Assembly (NCBI GenBank): GCA_016432725.1
Contig: JACJDG010000003.1
Coordinates: forward strand, 558,001-622,000
Length of the DNA: 64,000 nucleotides
Source: Streptomyces sp. DHE7-1
GTDB lineage: Bacteria; Actinomycetota; Actinomycetes; Streptomycetales; Streptomycetaceae
Direction: 5' to 3'
Positions 38,389-49,563 of the stretch are shown piece by piece. Made by a program: the position numbers and the translations under genes. Numbering within the stretch: position 1 is the stretch's first letter; each line of letters begins with the position of its first letter. The notes beneath the pieces were generated by a model. It saw only the letters and a program-made list of their open reading frames with translations, had not been told where the DNA came from and did no database searches.

Positions 38389-39473
38389 GCAGCCAGAGCG
38401 GTACCACCCAAGCAAGCCGCGAGCCCGGCGGGGCCGGACCGAGCCAGGGGATCGACGAGATCCACATCCTCTGGATCTCGGAGGGAATGAGCTGCGACGG
38501 CGACACCGTCTCCCTGACGGCCGCCGACCAGCCCTCGATCGAGGACGTCGTCCTCGGCCTGATCCCGGGCCTGCCCAAGGTCAACCTGGTCAACAAGGTG
38601 CTCTCGCCCAGCCTGGGCGGTGAGGACTTCCTGGCGCCCTACCGGGCGGCGGCCCGGGGCGAGCTGGCCCCGTTCATCCTGGTGATCGAGGGCTCCATCC
38701 CGAACCAGAACATCATCGACGGCGACGGCTACTGGACGTCCTTCGGCAACGACCCGGAGACCGGGGAACCGCAGACCCTGAACTGGTGGATCGACCAACT
38801 GGCGCCCAAAGCCTGGGCGGTGGTGGCCGCCGGCACCTGCGCGACCTACGGCGGCATCCACGCCATGGCCGGCAACCCGACCGGCTGCATGGGCCTCGCG
38901 GACTACCTGGGCTGGGAGTTCAAGTCCCAGGCCGGTCTGCCGGTGGTCAACGTGCCCGGCTGTCCCATCCAGCCGGAGAACTTCATGGAGACCCTGATCT
39001 GGGTGCTCCAGCACGCGGCCGGTTCCGCTCCCCCGCCCCCGCTGGACCACATGCTGCGTCCGCAGTGGCTGTTCGGCAAGACCGTGCACGAGGGCTGCGA
39101 CCGGGGCTCGTACTACGAGCAGGCCGACTTCGGGCTCGACTACAACTCCCCCAAGTGCCTGGTCAAGACGGGCTGCTGGGGGCCGGTGGTCAACTGCAAC
39201 GTGCCCAAGCGCGGCTGGATGGCGGGGATCGGCGGCTGCCCCAACGTCGGCGGAATCTGCATCGGGTGCACGATGCCCGGGTTCCCCGACGCCTTCATGC
39301 CGTTCATGGACGAGCCGCCCGGCGGCACCCTGTCGTCCATGGTCATCAAGCCCTACGGGGCGGTCATCCGCCGGCTGCGCGGCCTGACCAACGACATGGT
39401 GAACCACGAGCCCAGGTGGCGCCACAACAAGCGGAAGCTGACCAGCGGCTACGACCCGCGCTACCGCCCGTGA
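38385..39473 (+). CDS. hhyS: Group 1h [NiFe]-hydrogenase small subunit
   Basis: A 362-aa iron-sulfur subunit. It lacks the Tat signal of membrane-bound uptake enzymes, as is usual for actinobacterial group 1h. The proximal-cluster loop is SCDGD (C37, D38, D40) in place of CxxC, fitting the known three-Cys/one-Asp ligation of this O2-insensitive class. Further ligands are in AAGTCATYGG, VPGCPIQPENFMETL, HEGCDRGSYYEQ, KCLVKTGCWGPVVNCNVPKRGW and GGCPNVGGICIGCTMPGFPD. It passes electrons from the NiFe site to an unknown acceptor. It overlaps the upstream gene and precedes the large subunit by 64 bases. Confidence 0.92.
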   Translation: MSSQSGTTQASREPGGAGPSQGIDEIHILWISEGMSCDGDTVSLTAADQPSIEDVVLGLIPGLPKVNLVNKVLSPSLGGEDFLAPYRAAARGELAPFILVIEGSIPNQNIIDGDGYWTSFGNDPETGEPQTLNWWIDQLAPKAWAVVAAGTCATYGGIHAMAGNPTGCMGLADYLGWEFKSQAGLPVVNVPGCPIQPENFMETLIWVLQHAAGSAPPPPLDHMLRPQWLFGKTVHEGCDRGSYYEQADFGLDYNSPKCLVKTGCWGPVVNCNVPKRGWMAGIGGCPNVGGICIGCTMPGFPDAFMPFMDEPPGGTLSSMVIKPYGAVIRRLRGLTNDMVNHEPRWRHNKRKLTSGYDPRYRP

Positions 39474-39537
39474 CCGCTTCCCCGCCGCAACCCCCCACCG
39501 AACCGCCGATCCCGAACAGCGAGGGGCAGTACCGCAG

Positions 39538-41331
39538 ATGACCACCACCGAGTCCCGTCAGACACAGCGCAAACCCGCCCAGATCGTGGACATGTCCTGG
39601 GATCCGATCACCCGGATCATCGGCAACCTGGGCATCTACACGAAGATCGACTTCGCGAACCAGGAAGTCGTGGAATGCCACAGCACCTCGTCGCTGTTCC
39701 GCGGCTACTCGGTGTTCATGAAGGGCAAGGACCCGCGTGACGCGGGCTTCATCACCTCGCGCATCTGCGGCATCTGCGGCGACAACCACACCACCTGCTC
39801 CAACTACGCCCAGCAGATGGCGTACGGAGTGAAGCCGCCGAAGCTGGCCGAGCACATCACCAACCTCGGCGAGGCCGCCGAGTACATGTTCGACCACACG
39901 ATCTTCCAGGACAACCTGGTCTTCGTGGACTTCTGCGAGGCGATGGTCAAGGCCACCAACCCGGGGGTGCTGGCCCGCGCCCAGCGGACCGACGCGCCTC
40001 GCGGGGACATCCACGGCTACCGCACCATCGCCGACATCATGAAGGCCTTCAACCCCTTCGAGGGCGAGGTCTACAAGGAGGCGCTGAAGGTCAGCCGGGT
40101 CACCCGGGAGATGTTCTGCCTGATGGAGGGGCGCCATGTGCACCCCTCCACGCTGTACCCGGGCGGCGTCGGCACGATGCCGCAGCCGAACACCTTCACC
40201 GACTACCTCAGCCGGCTGATGCACGTCATCGACTTCGTGAAGAAGGCGGTGGCGATGAACGACGACGTCTTCGACTTCTTCTACGAGGCGCTGCCCGGCT
40301 ACGAGGAGGTCGGCAAGCGCCGCATCATGCTCGGCTGCTGGGGCGCCTGGCAGAACCCGGACGTCGTCGACTACCGGTACGAGAACATGGACCGGTGGGG
40401 CAAGGCGATGTACGTCACCCCCGGCATCGTCGTGGACGGCAAGCTCGTCACCAACAACCTGGTCGACATCAACCTCGGGCTGCGCATCATGCTGGGCAGC
40501 TCCTTCTACGAGGACTGGGTCAACGAGCAGCCGTTCGTCACCCACGACCCGCTCGGCAACCCCGTGGACATGCGCCACCCGTGGAACCAGACCACCGTTC
40601 CCGTGCCGCAGAAGCGCGACTTCGACGGCAACTACAGCTGGGTGATGAGCCCGCGCTGGTACCACCGGGACAGCGGCGAGCACCTCGCCCTGGACACCGG
40701 CGGCGGTCCCCTGGCGCGCCTGTGGTCGACCGCGCTGAGCGGCCTGGTCGACACGCCCTACGTCAAGGCCACCGGCAGCAGCGTGCGGATCTCGCTGCCC
40801 AAGGGCGAGTCGCTGCCGGAGACCACGCTGGAGTGGCACATCCCGAAGTGGAGCAACACCATCGAACGGGACCGCGCCCGGCCGTACTTCGTGGCCTACG
40901 CCGCCGCCATGGCCCTGCAGTTCCTGGAGGAGGCCATGGGCATGCTGCGCAGCGGCGACACCAAGGTCTTCGAGAACTTCGAGGTGCCGGACGACGCGAT
41001 CGGCTGCGGCTTCCACGAGGCGGTGCGCGGTGTCCTCTCGCACCACCTGGTGATCCGCGACAAGAAGATCGCCAACTACCACCCCTACCCGCCCACCCCG
41101 TGGAACGCCAGCCCGCGCGACATCTACGGCACCCCCGGGCCCTACGAGGACGCCGTGCAGGGCCAGCCCATCTTCGAGGAGAACGGGCCGGACGACTTCA
41201 AGGGCGTCGACATCATGCGCACCGTGCGCAGCTTCGACCCCTGTCTGCCGTGCGGCGTCCACATGTACATGGGCAAGGGCAAGACCCTGACCACCGTGCA
41301 CTCCCCGACGTACGGCGCCAACCATGGCTGA
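39538..41331 (+). CDS. hhyL: Group 1h [NiFe]-hydrogenase large subunit
   Basis: A 597-aa catalytic subunit. The L1 motif is RICGICGDNHTTCS (C77, C80) and L2 is DPCLPCGVHM (C569, C572), which match the signature of group 1h (formerly group 5) high-affinity hydrogenases. The four cysteines hold the Ni-Fe(CN)2CO site. About 22 residues follow the final His and would be removed by the maturation endopeptidase encoded at 48974-49563. The enzyme oxidises atmospheric H2. Its stop overlaps the start of the NifU-like gene. The frame is intact, unlike most of the maturation genes. Confidence 0.94.
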   Translation: MTTTESRQTQRKPAQIVDMSWDPITRIIGNLGIYTKIDFANQEVVECHSTSSLFRGYSVFMKGKDPRDAGFITSRICGICGDNHTTCSNYAQQMAYGVKPPKLAEHITNLGEAAEYMFDHTIFQDNLVFVDFCEAMVKATNPGVLARAQRTDAPRGDIHGYRTIADIMKAFNPFEGEVYKEALKVSRVTREMFCLMEGRHVHPSTLYPGGVGTMPQPNTFTDYLSRLMHVIDFVKKAVAMNDDVFDFFYEALPGYEEVGKRRIMLGCWGAWQNPDVVDYRYENMDRWGKAMYVTPGIVVDGKLVTNNLVDINLGLRIMLGSSFYEDWVNEQPFVTHDPLGNPVDMRHPWNQTTVPVPQKRDFDGNYSWVMSPRWYHRDSGEHLALDTGGGPLARLWSTALSGLVDTPYVKATGSSVRISLPKGESLPETTLEWHIPKWSNTIERDRARPYFVAYAAAMALQFLEEAMGMLRSGDTKVFENFEVPDDAIGCGFHEAVRGVLSHHLVIRDKKIANYHPYPPTPWNASPRDIYGTPGPYEDAVQGQPIFEENGPDDFKGVDIMRTVRSFDPCLPCGVHMYMGKGKTLTTVHSPTYGANHG

Positions 41332-41887
41332 GGCCGCCGTCCGGCTCCCGGACCCCGCGGTGGAGGCGCGGCTCGCCCGGCTCGACGAGGTGCTGGCGGG
41401 ACTGGAGTCCGCGCCGGGCCCGGCCGCCCGGGAGGCGCTGGAGTCGGTGCTGCTGCTGACCGAGGTGTACGGCGAGGCGCTGGCCCGGATCGTCGACGTG
41501 GCGGACGAGCGGCTGAGCGAACGGCTGGCCGAGGACGAACTGCTGGGCCACCTGCTGGTGCTGCACTCCGTGCACCCCGAGCCGGTCGAGCGCCGGGCCG
41601 CCCGCGCGGTCGAGAAGCTGCGCCCCGCCGTGCGCGAGCGCGGCGGCGACGTCGAGTGGGCCGGCGTCGAGGGTCAGGTGGCCCGGGTGCGGGTGAGCGG
41701 CGGCGGATGCGGCTCCGGGTGCGGCGGCGGGTCCGCCGACGTCACCGAGGTGGTCCGCGCGGCGGTGCTGGCCGCCGCTCCGGAGCTGACGGCGGTGGAG
41801 CCGGTCGCCGAGGAGCGGCGGGCCGCCCCCGCGTTCGTACCGCTCGATTCCATCAGACGCCGGGCCGCCGCACAGGAGGCCCGGTGA
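41324..41887 (+). CDS. NifU-like hydrogenase accessory protein
   Basis: A 187-aa protein. The N-terminal part is helical (about 10-90); the C-terminal half resembles the NifU C-terminal scaffold domain (VEWAGVEGQVARVRVSGGGCGSGCGGG...VTEVVRAAVLAAAPELTAV), with a CGSGC motif in the place of the cluster-binding CxxC. Such proteins are regular members of group 1h hydrogenase operons and probably supply or hold an Fe-S cluster. Start ATG 41324 overlaps the hhyL stop by 8 bases; its stop overlaps the next start (GTGA). Confidence 0.78.
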   Translation: MAEAAVRLPDPAVEARLARLDEVLAGLESAPGPAAREALESVLLLTEVYGEALARIVDVADERLSERLAEDELLGHLLVLHSVHPEPVERRAARAVEKLRPAVRERGGDVEWAGVEGQVARVRVSGGGCGSGCGGGSADVTEVVRAAVLAAAPELTAVEPVAEERRAAPAFVPLDSIRRRAAAQEAR

Positions 41888-42479
41888 CCGCCGAGGGAGC
41901 GCTGGCCCGGGTCATCCGCTCGGCCGCCAACCGGGCGGCGGCCGGGGAGCCCGAGGTGTGCGAGCTGTGCGCCGCCCCGGTGGCCGAGACGCACCCGCAC
42001 CTGTACGACACGGCCGACGCGGACGTGCGGTGCGTGTGCGGACCCTGCTCGGTGCTGTTCGCCGGGGACGGGGCGGGCGAGGGCCGCTACCGGCTGGTGC
42101 CGCGGCGCCGTCTGCGGCTGCCGCCGGTCGACACGGCGGTGCTGGGCGTGCCGGTGGGCCTGGTGTTCTTCGTGCCGCGCTCCGACGGCACGGTCACCGC
42201 GCAGGGCCCCAGCCCGGCCGGGGCCATGCGGTGGGAGGTGGACGCGGCGGCCTGGCGGCGGCTGGCCGGCACCTGTGCGCCGCTCGCCTCGATGGAACCC
42301 GACGTGGAGGCGCTGCTGCTGAACACGGCGCGCGGTTCCGAGCAACACTGGATCGTGCCGGTCGACGACTGCTTCCGGATGGTCGCCCTGGTCCGCCGCG
42401 AGTGGCGGGCCTGTCCGGTGGCGGCCGGGTCTGGCCGGCCGTGGAACGGTTCTTCGCGGAGCTCACCGAGCGGCGCTGA
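41884..42479 (+). CDS. DUF5947 hydrogenase-associated protein, one frameshift as read
   Basis: GTG 41884 overlaps the upstream stop. The N-terminus carries a zinc-ribbon-like set of cysteines (VCELCAAPV ... VRCVCGPCSVLF), followed by a beta-rich domain (RYRLVPRRRLRLPPVDTAVLGVPVGLVFFVPRSDG) and a C-terminal REWRG-LSGGGRVWPAVERFFAELTERR. The last 24 residues are in another frame; a missing G at 42407-42409 explains this and repair gives 198 aa. The family is hydrogenase-linked and of unknown function; a rubredoxin-like redox role is conceivable from the cysteines. Confidence 0.75.
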
Positions 42480-42500
42480 GGACCTGGAAGGAGAGACACG

Positions 42501-42707
42501 ATGGGCAGCATCCGAGTGGGCCGCGCCCAGGCGAAGCCCGACACACCCAGCCATGTGCCCGGTCTGCACCAGGGCAACAGCGGCCCGTGCGACCGACAGA
42601 CCGGATTCCACGAGGACGGCACCTCCGACGCCCGCCGCTCCACCGGGATCCACTGGAAGCGGCATGACGCCCTGATCGACGCCATGCCGAACATCTCCCC
42701 GGGATGA
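42501..42707 (+). CDS. Small hydrogenase-operon protein, 68 aa
   Basis: ATG 42501 follows GGAAGGAG. The product is hydrophilic and rich in His, Gly, Asp and Arg (HVPGLHQGNSGPCDRQTGFHEDGTSDARRSTGIHWKRHDALIDAMP), with a single Cys and five His. No family recognised. Placement between DUF5947 and a membrane protein, with ATGA overlap at its end, argues it is a real operon member; it may be a small chaperone or metal-binding accessory. Confidence 0.65.
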   Translation: MGSIRVGRAQAKPDTPSHVPGLHQGNSGPCDRQTGFHEDGTSDARRSTGIHWKRHDALIDAMPNISPG

Positions 42708-42910
42708 GAGGGCGGAACGTGACGAAGCGCTGTGGAACGGCAAGGAAGACGAGGTCGGTGACGACCGGACGGCAGGTGCTGCTCGCGCAGGCCGCCCTGG
42801 TGGGCGGCGTGGTGACGGCCCTGTTCCTGAAGGAGCTGCCCGGTCTGCTGCGGGAGGTGCGGATCTACCGGATGACCGGCGGGCTCCGCGCGCACCGCCG
42901 GTACCCCTGA
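42704..42910 (+). CDS. Small single-pass membrane protein in hydrogenase operon
   Basis: A 68-aa protein with a basic N-terminus and one membrane segment (about 24-44: VLLAQAALVGGVVTALFLKEL) followed by a basic C-terminus (REVRIYRMTGGLRAHRRYP). Start ATG 42704 overlaps the previous stop. A GTG at codon 19 would also give a plausible shorter product. It could tether the soluble hydrogenase to the membrane; no family function is known to me. Confidence 0.6.
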   Translation: MRGRNVTKRCGTARKTRSVTTGRQVLLAQAALVGGVVTALFLKELPGLLREVRIYRMTGGLRAHRRYP

Positions 42911-42919
42911 GTCCGCCGC

Positions 42920-43276
42920 ATGCACGAGCTGTCGATCGCGACCGCGATCGTGGAGCAGGCGGAGGAGATCGCCCGGGCGGACGGCGCCGACGATGTGTCG
43001 GCGGTGACCGTCCGGGTCGGGGAGCTGGCGGGTGTGGTGCCGGACGCGCTGCGGTTCGCCTTCGAGGTGGCCCGCGACGGTACGGCACTGGCCGGGGCCC
43101 GGCTCGTCGTCGAGCAGGTGGCGGCACTGGCCTGGTGCGGCGGGTGCGCCGAGGAGTTCGCGGTGGGCATGCCGCCGTTCTTCTGGTGTCCCCGCTGCGA
43201 CCGTCCCTCGCAGGAGCTGCGCAGCGGACGGGAGCTGGAGATCACGGAGGTCGAAGCGGTGCCGGCCCCGCGCTGA
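42920..43276 (+). CDS. hypA: Hydrogenase maturation nickel metallochaperone HypA
   Basis: A 118-aa HypA. MHELSIA at the start gives the N-terminal nickel site (His2); CxxC pairs in CGGC and CPRC form the structural zinc site. HypA delivers Ni with HypB to the large subunit after the Fe(CN)2CO group is in place. It is the last rightward gene of the island; the leftward hypE ends 29 bases further on. Confidence 0.92.
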   Translation: MHELSIATAIVEQAEEIARADGADDVSAVTVRVGELAGVVPDALRFAFEVARDGTALAGARLVVEQVAALAWCGGCAEEFAVGMPPFFWCPRCDRPSQELRSGRELEITEVEAVPAPR

Positions 43277-43305
43277 GCGCGGGCCGTTCCCGTTCCGGGG
43301 CCGCT

Positions 43306-44409
43306 TCAGCAGATGCGGGGCAGTTGCTCGCCCAGCGGCAGGTCGAGCACCCGGGTGCCGCCGAGCCCGGTCGCCACGACGACCATGCCGGGGTGCTCCT
43401 CGACGCAACTGCCGATGACGGTCGCCCCGGTACCGTGCGGATGGGCGCGCATCGCCTCCAGGACGGCGTCGGCCCGGTCCCGGGCACGAAGGCGACGAGC
43501 CGTCCCTCGTTGGCGACGTAGAGCGGGTCGAGGCCGAGGAACCCGCAGGCGTTCGCGACCTCGTCGGGCACGGGGAGGGCGCGTTCCTGGAGCCGTACGC
43601 CGGTGCCGGAGGCGCGGGCGATCTCGTTGAGCGAGGCGCCGAGGCCGCCCGGGTGGGGTCGCGCAGGACGTGGACGTCCTTGGTGACCTCCAGCATGGCG
43701 GCCACCAGACCGGCCAGCGGTGCGGTGTCGGAGGCGATCTCCACGCCGAACTCCAGGCCCTCACGCACGCTCATGATCGCCACGCCGTGCAGCCCGATCG
43801 GCCCGCTGACGATCACGGCGTCGCCGGGCCGGGCGCGCTGCGGGCGGATGTCGACGCCGTCGGGGACGAGGCCGACGCCGGCGGTGGTGACGTAGACGCC
43901 GTCACCGTGTCCGGACTCCACCACCTTGGTGTCGCCGGTGGCGACGGTGACCCCGGCCGCCTCGGCCGCCGAGCCGATGGCACGGGCGATCCGCCCGACG
44001 ACGGCCAGTTCCACGCCCTCCTCCAGGACGAAGGCCGTGGAGAGGTAGGCCGGCCGGGCGCCGCTCATCGCCAGGTCGTTGACGGTGCCGTTGACGGCGA
44101 GATCGCCCAGGCAGCCGCCGGGGAAGAACAGCGGCCGTACGACGTAGGAGTCGGTGGAGAAGGCCAGCCGGGCGCCGCCCAGGTCGAACACGGCGGAGTC
44201 GGCCATCGTGGCGAGCGTGGGGTTGCCGTAGGCGGGGGCGAAGACCTGGTCGATCAGCTCGGCGGACAGCGCGCCGCCTCCGCCGTGGCCCATGACCACG
44301 ACCGGCTGGTCGCGCAGGGGGCGGGACAGGTCCAGTTCGCGGGGTCGACGGGCGCTTCGGCGGCGTCGGCGGGCGCCTGCGTGGCGCCGGGGCCGCTTCG
44401 GTGGCGAGG

Positions 44410-44417
<8 letters not shown>
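43306..44417 (-). CDS. hypE: Hydrogenase expression/formation protein HypE, several frameshifts as read
   Basis: HypE dehydrates HypF-derived thiocarboxamide on its C-terminal Cys to thiocyanate, the CN donor for the active-site iron. PurM-like core: [76 protein letters not shown]. The protein ends in PRIC, the required terminal cysteine. The frame is broken at about 44384-44388, 44341-44344, 43648-43650 and 43479-43481; four added bases give 371 aa. The two N-terminal breaks are less certain than the others. The TTG start at 44417 overlaps the hypD stop; an alternative start is possible. Confidence 0.85.
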
Positions 44418-45549
<1,132 letters not shown>

Positions 45550-45553
<4 letters not shown>

Positions 45554-45840
45554 TGGACCTCACTCCCGCTCCCCTGCCGGGCCGCCTGTTCCCAGGCGTC
45601 GCCGAACTCCTCCTCCAGCAGGCCCAGTTGCTCGAAGAGCTCCAGGGAGGCCCGGGCCGACTCCTCGTCCAGGCGCTGCAGCGCGAAGCCGACGTGGACG
45701 ATGACGTACTCCCCCACCCGCACGTCGGGCAGGTACTCCAGGCACGCCTGTTTCTGCACTCCGCCGAAGTCGACCAGCCCGGTGAGCGGGTCGGCGTGAT
45801 GGTCGATGGACACGACCTTGCCGGGCACTGCCAGACACAT
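45550..45840 (-). CDS. hypC: Hydrogenase maturation chaperone HypC
   Basis: A 96-aa HypC with the essential N-terminal [10 protein letters not shown] (Cys2), a small beta-barrel ([32 protein letters not shown]) and a C-terminal helix. HypC carries Fe(CN)2CO with HypD and passes it to the large subunit. The frame is intact. It lies 3 bases after the hypF stop and overlaps hypD. Confidence 0.92.
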
Positions 45841-45843
45841 GGG

Positions 45844-48189
45844 TCACTCCGTCTCGTGGTGGTTTGCCGTTCCCGCGACCATGAGCTGGCCGAGCGCCAG
45901 CCCGCCGTCGTTGGGCGGCACTTCGTGGTGCCGCAGGACGGTGAAGCCGTCCGCGTCCAGCAGGGCGGCGCACTCCTCCTCCAGCAGTCCGTTGGCGAAG
46001 ACACCGCCGGTGAGGGCCACGGTGGTCGGGCCGGCCGACCGGCGGGCCCGTCGGCAGACCTCCGCGACGGCCCGCGCGACCCCGCGGTGGAAGCGGGCCG
46101 CGAGCACCGGTGCGGGGGTGCCGCGCCGCCGGTCGGCGAGGAGCGCCTCCAGCAGGGGCGCGGCCTCCATCCGGTGGCCGGCGCCGAATCGGAACGGGTA
46201 GGCCCCGGTGTCCGCGCCACAGGCCTCGGTCGCCGCGGCCTCCAGCTCCAGCGCGGCCTGCGCCTCGTACGTGGTGCGGTGGCAGACGCCGGTCAGCGAG
46301 GACACGGCGTCGAAGAGGCGGCCCATGCTGGAGGTGGGCACGCAGGCGACGTCCCGTTCCAGCTGCTGCCGCAGTACGAAGAGTTCGGCGTCGGTGCAGG
46401 CGAGCAGGCTCGGCAGGTCCGGCTCCCACGGCAGCCCGGCGGCCCACAGCCGGGCCAGTGCCAGCCGGCACGGGTTGGCCACGCCCGCGTCGCCGCCGGG
46501 CAGGGGGCCGTGGCCAGGTGGGCGAAGCGGCGGAAGCCGGAGTAGTCGGCCAGCAGCACCTCGCCGCCCCACACGGTGCCGTCGTCGCCGTACCCGGTGC
46601 CGTCGAAGGCGACGCCGATCACCGGTGTGGTGCCGTCGAGACCGTGCTCGGCCATCGCGGCGGCGACGTGGGCGTGGTGGTGCTGGACCAGCACGGGGGG
46701 TGGCAGACCGCGGTCGTCGGACAGGCGCCGGGCCCAGCCGGCCGAGTGGTAGCGGGGGTGCAGGTCGGCGGCGATCAGCCCGGGGGTGACACCGGTGAGG
46801 CCGGTGACATGGCCTTCGGCCCGCGCGGCGGCGTCGAGGGCGGCGAGGTCGCCCATGTCTCCGATGTGCGGCCCGAACCAGGCCTGGTCGCCGTCGCCCA
46901 GGCACAGGGCGTTCTTCAGGTCTCCGCCGACGGCGAGCACGGGGCGGACCGGGACCGGCAGGCGCAGCGGGCGGGGACGTAGCCGCGGGAGCGGCGCAGC
47001 ACCTGTTCGGTGCCGTCGGGGCGGACCCGCAGCAGGGAGTCGTCGCATGGGGAGGCGATGGGCCGGTCGTGGGCGAGCCAGGCGTCGGCGAGGCCGGCGA
47101 GGCGGTCCAGCGCCTCGGTGTCGTCGGTGACGATGGGTTCACCGGAGCGGTTTCCGCTGGTCATGACCAGGACGCGCGGTCCGGGGGGATCTCCGGGCAG
47201 GCCGAGGAGCAGGGTGTGCAGGGGGGTGTAGGGCAGCATGACGCCGATGTACGGGCTGCCCGGGCAGACCTGGTCGGCGAGCCGGGGTCCGGCCGGGGCC
47301 CGGTGGCGGCGCAGCAGGACGACGGGGCGGCGGGCGCTGGTGAGGGCGGCGCGTTCGGCGGGGGTGAGGACGGCGATGTCCTGCGCGGTGCCCACGTCGG
47401 CGCACATCACGGCGAAGGCCTTGCCGCCGCGCTCCTTGCGGTCCCGCAGGGTGGCGACCGCCCGGGCGTCGGTGGCGTCGCAGGCAAGGTGGTAGCCGCC
47501 GACGCCCTTGACGGCGACGATGCGGCCGGCGGCCAGCAGCGCCCGGGCCGAGGCCAGGGCGCCAGCGTCCCGGGCCGGGCGGACGCCGGTGCCGGCGGCC
47601 GGGGTCAGGGTGAGCCGCGGGCCGCAGTCGGGGCAGGCGACGGGCTGGGCGTGGAAGCGCCGGTCGGCGGGGTCGCCGTACTCGCGGGCGCAGGGGGACA
47701 CAGCGGGAAACCGGCCATGGTGGTGGCCGCGCGGTCGTAGGGCATCGCGGTGGCGATGGTGAAGCGGGGGCCGCAGTGGGTGCAGGTGATGAACGGGTGG
47801 CGGTGCCTGCGGTCGGCGGGGTCGGCCAGTTCGCGCAGGCAGTCCGGGCAGGTCGCGGTGTCGGGCGGGAGCTGGGTGCGGCCCGTGGACTCGCCGGTGC
47901 GGTGGATGGTGAAGGGGCCGGCGGCACCGGTGGCGGGGATGTCCTCACGGCCGACGCCGGTCACGACGGCCAGCGGGGGCGGATCCTTCACGAGCCGGTC
48001 GTGGAAGAGGGCCACGTCCTGCGCCGGGCCCTCGACCTCGATGAGCACGCCGCTCGCGGTGTTGCCGACGAACCCGGCGAGGGCCAGCTCGGCGGCCAGG
48101 CGGTGCACGTACGGCCGGAAGCCGACGCCCTGCACCGTGCCGTACACGGTGATCCGGCGGCGCACCCGGCCGGTGACGGGCGCGGTCAC
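45844..48189 (-). CDS. hypF: Carbamoyltransferase HypF, three frameshifts as read
   Basis: HypF makes the CN precursor from carbamoyl phosphate and ATP. Domain order is complete: acylphosphatase ([18 protein letters not shown]), two zinc-finger repeats ([59 protein letters not shown]), YrdC-like domain ([30 protein letters not shown]) and Kae1-like domain ([38 protein letters not shown]). Breaks at 47693-47697, 46969-46971 and 46503-46507 each need one base; repair gives 782 aa. GTG 48189 overlaps the hypB stop. Confidence 0.88.
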
Positions 48190-48911
48190 GAGGCGGGGGC
48201 GGAGGCGGGGTGGTGGTGCCCGTGGGGGTGCGGGGCGAGCGGCGGCCGGTGCGGCGGGGCCGCGTCGCGGGCGGCGAGGGCGTGGTCCAGGAGGGTGTCG
48301 GACCCGTCGCCGGTGCGGGCGCAGGACCGTACGATCTGCACGCCCGGGTTGACGCGCTGGACGTTGGCGCGGAAGGCGGCCTCGTCGAAGCCGGCCGCCT
48401 CGGCCAGGTCGGTCTTGGTGATGACGACCAGGTGGGCGGAGCCGAACGCGGTCGGGTACTTCAGCGGTTTGTCCTCGCCCTCGGTGACCGCCATCAGTGC
48501 GATCCGCAGGGTCTCGCCGAGGTCGTAGGAGGCCGGGCAGACGAGGTTGCCGACGTTCTCCACGAAGAGCACCGCGGTGTCCTCCGGCAGCCAGCCCTCG
48601 ATGTGGCCGCGTACCTGCCGGGCCTCCAGATGGCACAGCCCGTCGGTGAGCAACTGCCGGACCGGCGCGCCCGAGCGCGCCAGCCGGACGGCGTCGTTCT
48701 CGGTGGCGAGGTCGGCGGTGAGCGCGGCGACGGGCACGCCCCGCTCCACCGCCCGCGCCAGGACCCGGCCGAGGAGTTCGGTCTTCCCGCTGCCGGGGCT
48801 GGACAGCAGGTTGACCACCGTCACGCCCTTCAGGGCCAGGTCCTCGCGCAGGCTCGCGGCCAGGTCGTCGTTCTTCGCCAGGACGGCCTGCTTGACGTCG
48901 GACCGGCACAT
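48186..48911 (-). CDS. hypB: Hydrogenase nickel incorporation GTPase HypB
   Basis: A 241-aa SIMIBI GTPase: P-loop SSPGSGKTE (37-45), switch region LTADLATENDAVRL, metal-site segment TDGLCHLEARQVRG, FVENVGNLVCP, and base specificity ITKTDLAE. The C-terminus is His-rich (PHRPPLAPHPHGHHH), a nickel-storage tail located unusually at the C-terminus instead of the N-terminus. It drives nickel insertion with HypA. ATG 48911 follows GGAG; it is 62 bases after the endopeptidase gene. Confidence 0.92.
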   Translation of the reverse strand: MCRSDVKQAVLAKNDDLAASLREDLALKGVTVVNLLSSPGSGKTELLGRVLARAVERGVPVAALTADLATENDAVRLARSGAPVRQLLTDGLCHLEARQVRGHIEGWLPEDTAVLFVENVGNLVCPASYDLGETLRIALMAVTEGEDKPLKYPTAFGSAHLVVITKTDLAEAAGFDEAAFRANVQRVNPGVQIVRSCARTGDGSDTLLDHALAARDAAPPHRPPLAPHPHGHHHPASAPAS

Positions 48912-48973
48912 GGGCGCAGCTCCTCGCGGTCGTGGGACGGAAGGCCCCGGCCACGCCCTGTGCGGCCCGGGTC

Positions 48974-49563
48974 TCACCGATCTTCGGCCGCGTCGGCCGT
49001 GAGGCGGTGCAGCGCAGCCGTGTGCGGGGGCCCGGATTCCATCGGGCGGCCCAACGGGGGCGCGGGGCGGCGGGGTCGGCCAGCAGGACGGGAACGAGCG
49101 CGTGCAGTGCGTCGACGGCCCAGTGGACAGCCTCCCGCACCGGTTCGCTCAGCCCCGGCAGGATGTCCTCGTCGCCGGCCGGCAGGACGGCGGGCTCGCA
49201 GGCGAGCACGAGGACGCGGGGCAGCGGCTCCTCGCCCAGGTGGGTGGCGAGGGCCAGCACCTTCTCCGGGTCGAGGCCGTGCGCCTCGGGCGCGACGCTC
49301 CCGTCGGGCGGTTCGGCCTCGACCAGGGTGAGGGTGCCGGGGCGGTGCCCGCGCGGGGCCGCGTCGATCAGGACCGCGGTGGCGCAGCCGCCGAGCAGGG
49401 CGTAGGCGAGGTCCATGCCGCGGATGCCGAAGTCCCGCACCGCGACGCCGGGTGGCAGCGGGCGCCGCTCCAGGGCGCTGATCACCTCGGGGCCGAAGGC
49501 GTCGTCGCCGAGGAAGATGTTGCCGACGCCCGCCACGAGCAGCCGGCCGGGCGGGGCGCTCAT
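48974..49563 (-). CDS. Hydrogenase maturation endopeptidase, one frameshift as read
   Basis: An M52 (HyaD/HycI-type) protease with the nickel-binding GVGNIFLGDDAFGPEV (about 12-27), DFGIRGMDLAYALL (second acidic ligand) and HGLDPEKVLALA (His ligand). It should cut the C-terminal extension of the large subunit after nickel insertion. The last third moves to another frame at 49056-49060; one added C gives 196 aa ending LTADAAEDR. Its start overlaps the HypX stop. Confidence 0.85.
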
